From Jacaranda mimosifolia (lineage: Eukaryota > Streptophyta > Magnoliopsida > Lamiales > Bignoniaceae), in NCBI GenBank assembly GCA_018894105.1, contig CM032117.1, positions 50,626,503-50,690,502 of the forward strand: a stretch of 64,000 nucleotides of DNA, in the 5' to 3' direction. Below the pieces are notes generated by a model, which was not told the DNA's origin, made no database searches, and saw only the letters and a list, made by a program, of their open reading frames with translations. Made by a program: the position numbers and the translations under genes. This document shows, in pieces, positions 26,379 through 36,386 of the stretch; position 1 is the stretch's first letter; each line of letters starts with the position of its first letter.

Positions 26379-26834
26379 AACACTTCTAACGAATATAAAT
26401 GCTCTATATTGATATGAAAAGTTTCTCACAAATTTCATAACTTTAAACATGACTTAGTAATCGAATATTTTTTATCTATGATGGGATTCCATCACAAATT
26501 AATTTTATGACACACTTTGTTTTCATCACATAATTAATAAATATTGAAGTATATATTAATGGATTTGTAGAATAAATCCATCAAAAAATCATATTTTGTG
26601 ATAAATTTTATTAGATTTATGCTAAAATTTCTCATTCATGAAGAGGTACTTTCTTATAGTGGATTTATATTAATTTATTAGTTATTGATAAATTATATTG
26701 AATAAGTTGACTTCATATATATCGAATCCTATAATACATTCAGAAATAAGAATAATATTAATAGTTTAGTTAGAAATCAAGGAATAAAATAGGTTTTTTC
26801 AAAATAAAAATAAAAATAAAAGAAGTCCAAAGTT
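23723..26834. other. Intergenic DNA without recognised genes
   Basis: AT-rich. It contains a TATATATA(CA)n microsatellite at about 26339-26376 and short low-complexity reading frames. No family motif was found on either strand. Confidence 0.5.
26339..26376. repeat. (TA)n(CA)n microsatellite
   Basis: TATATATATA runs directly into about 14 CA units. Confidence 0.9.
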
Positions 26835-26837
26835 TTA

Positions 26838-27300
26838 GGGCTTGTTCACTTGTGTTTTGGGCATTTTCTAGAAAAATATTTGGGAGAATGAGTTTTTGGG
26901 AGAAAACTTGGAAAAAGTGTCAGTTGTTTGTTTATGTTTTCGGAAAATAGGGAAAATTGATTGCGAATGAGTTGTTTGTTTGTCAATGTTTTGGTGAAGG
27001 GACAAATTTTACTGTAGATATCAAATTAGTTACTTTTTTACTGGGATTGTAGGAAGAAATTATTTTTTTATGTAATGTGTGTGTATATATATATATATAC
27101 TTTGATGGTGTGTGTATATATATATACTTGAGTGTTAGGTATGGTAGGGTAGTGTATATGATTTTTTTGAGATTGAATTTTGAGGATTTTTTGGGTATAA
27201 TTTTTTTGTATTTTGGAAAAATGATTGGAGAATGTGAATATTTTTTAGAATTGTTTTGGGAGTTGGGAAATATTTCCCCAAAATGTTAGTGAACAAATCC
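26838..27300. mobile_element. Tourist-like MITE, 463 bp
   Basis: The left end is GGGCTTGTTCACTTGTGTTT. The right end read inward is GGATTTGTTCACTAACATTT. Both are flanked by TTA (26835-26837 and 27301-27303), the 3-bp duplication of PIF/Harbinger elements. The interior is non-coding. It sits 160 bp from the MULE left end. Confidence 0.75.
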
Positions 27301-27460
27301 TTAATTGTCATATCACAACTTTTGAGTTGGACTCAATAACCATAACTTTTGCAATTTCACAACGGACTGTTTGGTATGATGGACCTTTAATTGTTGGAAA
27401 AGAATAAAACAATTATTGTCAGGTTTGGTCAATATAAAATGAAAAAATGTGAGTTAATTA

Positions 27461-27575
27461 GAAAAAAATCCCTAATCCTACTTTCAATTTAGTGATCAGT
27501 CCCCATTTGAATTATTTCACACAAAACTCCCCACTTTTTCACAAAAGTTAGGAATTACTCCCCATATCTTTCAGA
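27461..27575 (+). repeat. Left terminal inverted repeat of the MULE
   Basis: It shares, in the same order as the inverted right end, CTACTTTCAA, TCAGTCCCCA, ACTCCC(C/T)A, a TTT...CAAAAGTT-like block and ATTACTCCC. Identity is moderate, with small length differences. Confidence 0.82.
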
Positions 27576-27808
27576 AAGACCAGTATACCCTTGCAGCTGG
27601 AAAAAACAACAAAAAAACCTCGAAAATGCGTTCTCTCTTAAGAAGAACGCTTCTTATTTTCTTTATTGTCTTGAATCCAACCTTTCTAAGCGCCAAAAGA
27701 AAAGGGCGCGAAACCGTTCCTCTACCACTGTCGCGAGAAGAAGAAGAAGAAGAAGAAGTGGGAAAAAAAAAACAACAACAACAAAATTTCTGCCATTTTA
27801 CTGCGACA

Positions 27809-30800
27809 ATGGAACGAAAAACAGCTGCAAAGAGAAGCGAAGTAAAAAAACAAGTGACTGAAAGGAACAAAGGTATGTTTTCTGCATTTGAAACTTCAAA
27901 TGTCCGTGATTTTTCAGTGTTTCACTCATTTCTTGTCTATTTTCTCATGTTTAGGGTTTTTATTCATTTTTTAGTCGTTAAATAGTTGGACCCATTTGAT
28001 ATATGGTTTCTATTGTGAGATTGGAAGTTCTGATTTGTACTTGAAGGTCATGAAAGTTGCACTTCACCTTTAAGGGATTTATACTTCTTTTTAAACAAAA
28101 AGTGTACGGAAAAATTATATTTTAAAACTATCTGAATGTGGTGGTGTGTTATCTGTAGTACAGAACTTGAAAGCATGCAGTATACATTAGCAAAAGTGTA
28201 GTATATAATGTGGGTAGCTTCAGTACAATTTGGAAGCAAATGTAGTATAAAACAATCAAATTGGTAGTATACTTTAGATATAAGTGTGGAATATAATCTG
28301 AGTAGGCGCAGTACATTTTAGTAGCAAAGCAGTATAAAACATTCAAACGAGCAGTGTACTTTAGGCATAGGTGTTATATATGATCTGTTGCAGCAGTACA
28401 TTTTAGAAACAAATGTATGTAATATAAAGTATTCAAACTTGCAGTATACATTAGGCAAAAGATAGTATATAATGTGAATAAACGCATTACCTTTAAAAAG
28501 CATCTGGAGTACACTTTAGCCAAAAGTGCTGTATAAAACATCTATTGGTGCAGTACACTTTAGGCATAAGTATAGTATAAAGCAAACTGCCAGTACGGTT
28601 TAGGCAAAAATGTAAGTGCAGGGCATTTCAGACACAAATGCAGTATACAATCTGTTTTGTAGAAGTACATTTTAGAAACAAATTTATGTGGTATAAAGCA
28701 TTCAAGATTGCAGTATACATTAGGCAAAAGGTAGAATATAATATGTGCTATATTTTAGAAGCATTTGGAGTACACTTTAGGCAAAAGTGTAGTATAAAAT
28801 CTCCATTGGAGCAAAGTAGTATAAAACATGCAAACTGGCAGTACACTTTAGGCATAAGGGCAGTATGAAGCATTCAAACATGCAGTACATTTTAAGAGCA
28901 TCTGGAGTACACTTCAGACAAAGGTGTAGTATAAAATCTCTGTTGAAGCAAATTAGTACAAAACATGAAAACGTGCAGTACACTTTAGACATAAGTGTAG
29001 TATGAAGCATTAAAACCTGCAGTACATTTTAAGGGCATCTGGAGTACACTTTGGACAAAGGTGTAGTATAAAATCTCTGTAGGTGCAGTACATTTTGGGA
29101 ACAAATGCAGTATAAAGCATTCAAGATTGCAGTATACATTAGGCAAAAGGTAGAATATAATCTGTGCTACAGTTTAGAAGCATTTGGAGTACACTTTAGG
29201 CAAAAGTGTAGAATAAAATCTCCATTGGAGCAAAGTAGTATAAAACGTGCAAACTGGCAGTACACTTTATGCATAAGTGCAGTATGAAGCATTCAAACAT
29301 TCAGTACATTTTAATAGCATATGGAGTACACTTTGGACAAAGGTGTAGTATAAAATCTCTGTTGAAGCAAAGTAGTACAAAACATGAAAACGTGCAGTAC
29401 ACTTTAGGCATAAGTTTAGTATGAAGCATCCAAACATGCAGTACATTTTAAGAGCATCCGGAGTACACTTTGGACAAAGGTGTAGTATAAAATCTCTGTA
29501 GGTGCAATACATTTTAGGAACAAATGCAGTATAAAGCATTCAATCTGACAGTACACTTCAGGCATAAGGGTAGTATGTAATCTATGTTGCTGCAATATAT
29601 AATAGCAGCATTTTAGTACATAAACATTCAGCCTGCATTATACATTAACTTAAAATGTAATATATAATCTTAGCATATGCAGCACATTTTAGAAGAAACT
29701 GAAGTATAAAACCTTTATTACTGCAGTATACATTAAATGGAACTTTAGTATATAATCTGTATAGAATAACTGAAAGTGTAGTATATATTATGTGTTTCTA
29801 TAGTACATTTTTGAAGATATTTTAGTAGAAAATATTCATGCTTTTAGTACACACTATCTAAAAGGGTTACTTTATTATTTGTTAATATACTATTTTTTTT
29901 TTGGCCTTGCAGCAAAGCCAAGACGTTGTGAGGTCTGTTCTCGTTGCTCCCCCCAATATTTTCATAGTAAATTGGAGCTTGTGAAGTCCAAGATGGGGTC
30001 CAAACATTTTGATGCATTGAAGAAGACCCCTTTCTATATATACATGGATATGCCGAAGTTAAGTTCAAGTTTCATTCGACTTGAAGCTATACTTAGGAGG
30101 TTTGACCCAAAAAAGCTCTCATTTCATTTTGCGGAGGGGGTTGAGGTTCCTTTTTCTGCAGCTGAATTTTCAATGGTTTTAGGGTTGCCACATGTGGGGC
30201 AATCTGTTGACATAACATTGAAGATAAAGTCTTCAACTTTTGAGCGGCTTTTTTCTGGAAAGCTGCAGAATATAACTAGATCTGAAATAGCTAAAAAACT
30301 TGAGGAGTATGTATATAAGAATAGTGTGGAGGACTTAAATGATTTTTCTAGGTTGTACATAGTTTTTGTTTTTAATTGTATTTTGTTTCCAACATCTAAT
30401 TACTGGACTCCACGATTTCTCCTACCATACTTGGACAATTTGTCCAGAGTTGGTCTGTATGCATGGGGCAAAGCTGCATACAGGTTTCTTGTGCAAGATA
30501 TGAGGAACCATTTAGGAGTAGGTGGAAAAACAAGAAAGAAGTACATTGATGGGTGTACAGTAGGGTTGATGGTAAGTGTTTGCTTCATTTTTCTAATAGC
30601 ATTGATTATATTTATATTGAAGTGAGTATAATTTTTAGATTTATGAATGACAGGCATGGGTTTATGAACGCATCCCATCACTAGCTACACCAGTGAGTTT
30701 GTTTGAGTTTCCACGCTTTTACCGGTGGAAGGATAGCAAACTCCCACAAAATGTGGAGCAGGCAGAGAAGAAGTTGAAGCAAGTTACAGCAGATATGGTA

Positions 30801-33296
30801 ATAATTGTAATAATTCATTATTTGTTGTTTGTATAATAATTTGAATTTGATAATTATTTCCATTGTAATAGGTTGTAGACCTCAACCCTGCTCCAGAGGA
30901 GTTAGAATTGGCAGATTTGATCAAGAAATCAGAGGCTGCCAGTACTATCATGAATGAAGTCCATGTCTGTGATAATACAATATATGAAGCAATGATTGCA
31001 GCGAACGGAGAAGAAATTAAATCATTGAAAGAAAAAATTGCTTCAATGGAATACATGGTAATGAAGGAGCAGGGTGAGGAGGAGCATCCAACTGAGGAAG
31101 AGACTAATGCGGTGGAGCTTGAGGAGGAAGTTGGTGAATATGTGCATGAGGGGGTACTTGATTTGGTACATGATGCACAGAAAGAAGGGGATGATTCTGA
31201 AGACATGGTGGATGAAGAAAGTCGAACCAAAAAACGTCATGATCCTTCAGATTCCCCCAGACCATTGAAGACAGCACATTATATACCAATTGAAGGGGCT
31301 GAGTTCGAGGAATATGAGATTGAAGTGGCTAATGTCATGTCTTCGATTGTGACAAATGTGCGCAATCGAGAAGATAGGAAGCGAAAACAGAAATCTCCAG
31401 ATTTTGTCAGCCCCCCCAGCACCACACTAGCCAAAAGAGCAAGACAAGTGACAAAGACCTACCGTGCTCGTCCTCATGCACGAAAAAATAAAGAACAAGA
31501 GCAGAAGAAGGTGTTGTACACTACTTAATGTTTTATTTTTTTCCTACTTGCATTTCATTTGTAAACTGTCTGTTTGTAATAAGTATTATGATATCTTATA
31601 CTTGATGGGTTGATATTTGCACTTAATGGATGATGTCTTATACTTCATATTATTGATACTTGCACTTATGTGCTCATCTTTTCTACCTCAGCAGTTGACA
31701 CTTTACACCTTTTTATGGGCTTGAGTTTTGTACTCCATGTTGGGGTATTTGTACTTCATGTGCTCGTCTATTCTACCTCAGCAGTTGATACTTTGTTTTT
31801 ATGGGCTTGAGTTTTGTACTCCATGTTGGTGGTATTTGTACTTCATGTGCCATCTATTCTACCTCAGCAGTTGACACTTTACACCTAATGTGCTTGAGTT
31901 TTGTACTCCATGTTGGTGGTATTTGTACTTCATGTGCTCATCTATTCTACCTCAGCAGTTGACACTTTACACCTAATGTGCTTGAGTTTTGTTCTCCATG
32001 TTGGTGGTATTTGTACTTCATGTGCTCATCTATTCTACCTCGGCAGTTGACACTTTACACCTATGTGCTTGAGTTTTGTACTCCATGTTGGTGAAGTCTG
32101 TACTTTTATGTGTTTATCTTTTATATTTCAATAGTTAATACTTGGTTCCTATGTGCTGTGTTTGTACCCCAGGTGGCACATGAACCAACCCAGGTGGCAA
32201 ATGAACCAATCGAAGTGGCACAAGATTCAATCCAGGTGGCAAAAGAACCAATCCTGGTGGTAGATGAACAAGTCACCCCAAAGACTGAAGTGGCCGATCC
32301 CTATAAAGGAAGGACTGATTATAGAGGACTTGCTCTTATTCCAGTAGAAGAGCGAGAAGTCATCGACCACTTTGTCGGAAGAGATAATTTGAGGTAACAA
32401 AATTTGCTTATTGTTTTTCTATTGGATAAACTGGTATCTGAACACACAATTAACAATTGTGTAGGGTAACCGTCTGGGAAGGAGCAAGACATCTTCTGAA
32501 TGGAAGAGACTTTTGTGAGCTCTTATTTGGAGGAGAACTTACCGGCGACATAGTGGACTGTTACATGTCGATATTATGTAGCCCATCTTTTAGCAACAAC
32601 TGTCAGCACAAGGTGTGGTTTACGTCCTCAATAGCGCAGGTATATGACAGTTTCCTAACTTAATTTAGTACACGATGAGAGATGAGTCTAACCATTTGTT
32701 TTATATTTCATAGGCTGATATATTAGACCGAATAGATGAACGCAACATGAAGGATATTACGGATGAAGAATTTGTGGAGATGATGCTTAAGCTTAACAGC
32801 TTCACCTGTTCAGATTTGGAAGAGCTGACGGTAGATGTTTTAAACAACTGTCGCTACATAATCCTACCGATTTGTCGGCGCCAGCACTGGTTCTTAGTTG
32901 TCCTTGACACATCCACTCGTTCTTTTTTATACATGAATTCAATAATGGCCCCCAGATACAAACCGATAGCTGTTGCCATTGTAAGTTTGCTTTCTTTCCG
33001 TACGATTTCACATTGCAAATTTGTGGAGTCAACAATTGACAAATTTTTTGTAGGCTTCATTTTATTCTCGGTACATTAGGCTTTCACTGGGGAGTCGTGT
33101 GGATGAAAAGCTACAGCAGAGGAAAAGTAGGCAGCAAGTGGGTACAGTGGATTGTGGTGTCTATGTATGCCTTTGGGCAGAAGGTTTTGCTAGGGACACC
33201 CCCGTGTTCTGGAGGAATGCTGGAACAATTAATGTTGATAAATATCGTGCGAAAATGGCGCATAGAATATTAACTCATGAAAATGCCAGGATTTGA
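27809..33296 (+). CDS. DUF1985-like/Ulp1 (C48) cysteine protease of the MULE, eight exons, 803 aa
   Basis: The exons are 27809-27872, 29913-30571, 30654-30797, 30872-31510, 32173-32393, 32465-32639, 32714-32980 and 33054-33296. All have GT-AG borders and phase is consistent (2,412 bases). Residues ~40-240 resemble the DUF1985-type domain: FDALKKTPFYIYMDM, a LSFHFAEG word, then VPFSAAEFSMVLGLPHVG. Residues ~240-290 carry AWVYERIPSLA and FPRFYRWKDSK, as in other plant transposon Ulp1 proteins. Residues ~300-520 are acidic, then basic (RTKKRHD, REDRKRKQK), likely linker and nuclear signals. A short VA-x-EP repeat follows. The Ulp1 domain is at ~585-803, with QHWFLVVLD (His692) and QQVGTVDCG (Gln751, Cys757). 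The catalytic Asp position is Asn709 (LYMNS). It would cleave SUMO-like conjugates or act without catalysis. An in-frame ATG at 27626 could add 61 residues but looks like leader. Confidence 0.88.
28140..29870 (+). repeat. AGTAY-word array in intron 1 of the Ulp1 gene
   Basis: The 2,040-bp intron (27873-29912) is filled with short related phrases: GCAGTACATTTTA, GGAGTACACTTTAGGC, TGTAGTATAAAATCTC and GCATTCAAAC. By hand I count 15 AGTAC/AGTAT words in the 360 bases 28741-29100, all on the plus strand. A higher-order duplication of 419 bp is visible: TTCAAGATTGCAGTATACAT starts at 28701 and again at 29120. Confidence 0.88.
31715..32110 (-). repeat. Tandem array of ~87-bp units in intron 4 of the Ulp1 gene
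   Basis: About five units are present. Each has TGTACTCCATGTTGGTGG, TATTTGTACTTCATGTG, CTCATCTATTCTACCTC and AGCAGTTGACACTTTACACC. TACTCCATG, or its variant, starts at 31731, 31817, 31903, 31991 and 32079, a spacing of 86-88 bp. On the minus strand the units read CATGGAGTACA and CATGAAGTACA, so the shared AGTAC word is present in the opposite orientation to the other arrays. Confidence 0.85.
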
Positions 33297-33429
33297 AGCA
33301 ATTATATGTAAATACATGTGTAACTTGAAGCATAATTTGTTTATAATATTGTTTTGTAGCTAAGTGTAATTTTCCAGTAACTATTTATAACTTAAATTCA
33401 ACTGAAACAGGGCTGGGAATTTGAATACA

Positions 33430-34290
33430 AACTTGGGGGCAATGAGGTACAAACCAGGGAAAATGAAAGTATAAAATGTGTTTCGGGGACGGACACTCAA
33501 ATTCTATTGAGATAAGGCGGGGATCCTGAGTACAATTCATGAAAACTGGAGTACAAATTGAAACAGATGGTGTATAAAATGGGCTTCGTGGATGTACACT
33601 TCAAGAGAATTAAAATCGGGTGGCAGATTCGAGAGCATTTTGGGGGCAATGAGGTACAAACCAGGGAAAATAAAAGTATAAAATGTGTTTCGGGGACGGA
33701 CACTCAAATTCTATTGAGACAAGGCGGGGATCCTGAGTACAATTCATGAAAACTGGAGTACAAATTGAAACAGATGGTGTATAAAATGGTCTTCGTGGAT
33801 GTACACTTCAAGAGAATTAAAATCGGGCGGCAGATTCGAGAGCATTTTGGGGGCAATGAGGTACAAACCAGGGAAAATAAAAGTATAAAATGTGTTTCGG
33901 GGACGGACACTCAAATTCTATTGAGACAAGGCGGGGATCCTGAGTACAATTCATGAAAACTGGAGTACAAATTGAAACAGATGGTGTATAAAATGGGCTT
34001 CGTGGATGTACACTTCAAGAGAATTAAAATCGGGTGGCAGATTCGAGAGCATTTTGGGGGCAATGAGGTACAAACCAGGGAAAATAAAAGTATAAAATGT
34101 GTTTCGGGGACGGACACTCAAATTCTATTGAGACAAGGCGGGGATCCTGAGTACAATTCATGAAAACTGGAGTACAAATTGAAACAGATGGTGTATAAAA
34201 TGGTCTTCGTGGATGTACACTTCAAGAGAATTAAAATCGGGCGGCGGATTCGAGAGTATTTTGGGGTCAATGAGGTACAAACCAGGGAAC
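33430..34290 (+). repeat. Tandem array of 207-bp units downstream of the Ulp1 gene
   Basis: About four units, nearly identical, start 130 bp after the Ulp1 stop. Each has GAGGTACAAACC, AAAGTATAAAATGTG, GAGTACAATTCATG, GGAGTACAAATTG, GGTGTATAAAATGG and GATGTACACTTC, about six GTAYA words per unit. The ATGGTGTATAAAATGG phrase recurs at 33567, 33774, 33981 and 34188. The frames open in each unit are by-products of repetition. Confidence 0.93.
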
Positions 34291-34689
34291 ATTAAAGTAC
34301 AATCTGCAACAAATAAAGTATAAAATCTGTTTTGTTCAAGTACACTTATTGTAAATGAATAATTATTCTCCACTAATTGTAATGATGGGCAAGTACAATA
34401 ATTTGAGAGCATCGGATTTGGTGTTGTACGGATTTGCTATGTTTCATAAGGTGGATATGTTCGACAAATTCTCATTTGTTTACATCCATGAAAGCATAGG
34501 TATTCTTTCATTACCGCGATTGATAACATTCATCCGTTGAACACTACTGAATAACAACTGAAAATTCTTAATATTATTTTATTCATATTATAAAATATTT
34601 TGGTGATTAACTACCAAGAATTCAAAATCAAATCTTTGAACAAATTTCATTGCCCAAGAATATTAGTAAAATTTTGAAGATATTAAGTA

Positions 34690-36386
34690 CAAAGTTGCCC
34701 AAGAGAGGTGCAAATGGGGCCAAATCAGGTACAATTATCCAGTTTTGAGGTACAAATGTTGGCTACTTTAGTAAACAACATGCTAGGCTGCTATGTTCAC
34801 GATAAATCACCCGCTTCATTGCCCAAGCGAGGTGCAAATGGGGCCAAATCAGGTACAATTGTCCAGTTTTGAGGTACAAATGTTGGCTACTTTAGTAAAC
34901 AACATGCTAGGCTGCTATGTTCGCGATAAATCACCCGCTTCATTGCCCAAGCGAGGTGCAAATGGGGCCAAATCAGGTACAATTATCCAGTTTTGAGGTG
35001 CAAATGTTGGCTACTTTAGTAAACAACATGCTAGGCTGCTATGTTCACGATAAATCACCCGCTTCATTGCCCAAGCGAGGTGCAAATGGGGCCAAATCAG
35101 GTACAATTGTCCAGTTTTGAGGTACAAATGTTGGCTACTTTAGTAAACAACATGCTAGGCTGCTATGTTCGCGATAAATCACCCGCTTCATTGCCCAAGC
35201 GAGGTGCAAATGGGGCCAAATCAGGTACAATTATCCAGTTTTAAGGTGCAAATGTTGGCTACTTTAGTAAACAACATGCTAGGCTGCTATGTTCACGATA
35301 AATCACCCGCTTCATTGCCCAAGCGAGGTGCAAATGGGGCCAAATCAGGTACAATTATCCAGTTTTGAGGTACAAATGTTGGCTACTTTAGTAAACAACA
35401 TGCTAGGCTGCTATGTTCACGATAAATCACCCGCTTCATTGCCCAAGCGAGGTGCAAATGGGGCCAAATCAGGTACAATTATCCAGTTTTGAGGTGCAAA
35501 TGTTGGCTACTTTAGTAAACAACTTGCTAGGCTGCTATGTTCACGATAAATCACCCGCTTCATTGCCCAAGCGAGGTGCAAATGGGGCCAAATCAGGTAC
35601 AATTATCCAGTTTTGAGGTACAAATGTTGGCTACTTTAGTAAACAACATGCTAGGCTGCTATGTTCACGATAAATCACCCGCTTCATTGCCCAAGCGAGG
35701 TGCAAATGGGGCCAAATCAGGTACAATTGTCCAGTTTTGAGGTACAAATGTTGGCTACTTTAGTAAACAACATGCTAGGCTGCTATGTTCGCGATAAATC
35801 ACCCGCTTCATTGCCCAAGCGAGGTGCAAATGGGGCCAAATCAGGTACAATTATCCAGTTTTGAGGTGCAAATGTTGGCTACTTTAGTAAACAACATGCT
35901 AGGCTGCTATGTTCACGATAAATCACCCGCTTCATTGCCCAAGCGAGGTGCAAATGGGGCCAAATCAGGTACAATTATCCAGTTTTGAGGTACAAATGTT
36001 GGCTACTTTAGTAAACAACATGCTAGGCTGCTATGTTCACGATAAATCACCCGCTTCATTGCCCAAGCGAGGTGCAAATGGGGCCAAATCAGGTACAATT
36101 ATCCAGTTTTGAGGTGCAAATGTTGGCTACTTTAGTAAACAACTTGCTAGGCTGCTATGTTCACGATAAATCACCCGCTTCATTGCCCAAGCGAAGTGCA
36201 AATGGGGCCAAATCAGGTACAATTATCCAGTTTTGAGGTACAAATGTTGGCTACTTTAGTAAACAACTTGCTAGGCTGCTATGTTCACGATAAATCACCC
36301 GCTTCATTGCCCAAGCGAGGTGCAAATGGCGCCAAATCAGGTACAATTATCCAGTTTTGAGGTACAAATGTTGGCTACTTTACTGA
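34690..36386 (+). repeat. Tandem array of 124-bp units between the two MULE genes
   Basis: About 13.7 near-identical units. Each contains TTGCCCAAGCGAGGTGCAAA, CAGGTACAATTATCCAG, GAGGTACAAATGTTGGC and ACAACATGCTAGGCTGC. A few single-base variants (ATTATCC/ATTGTCC, TTCACG/TTCGCG, AACATG/AACTTG) recur in a partly regular order. The units from about 35165 match those from about 35785, 620 bp or five units later. The last, partial unit runs into the 3' end of the transposase gene. Confidence 0.95.

Noticed and set aside
30124..31289. Minus-strand frames opposite the Ulp1 exons
   Set aside because: Antisense shadows. The plus-strand exons carry the domain motifs and consistent splice phases.
33497..34163. 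Repeated 63- and 68-codon frames on both strands
   Set aside because: Shadows of the 207-bp tandem repeat; no family resemblance.
34793..36360. Twelve 67-codon frames, one per 124-bp unit, with almost the same protein sequence
   Set aside because: They overlap one another, arise from the repeat unit being non-divisible by three, and sit in a non-coding tandem array. A peptide array is not supported.
33430..36386. Regular repeats resembling a CRISPR array
   Set aside because: Units are 207 and 124 bp and identical throughout, with no unique spacers, in a plant transposon.
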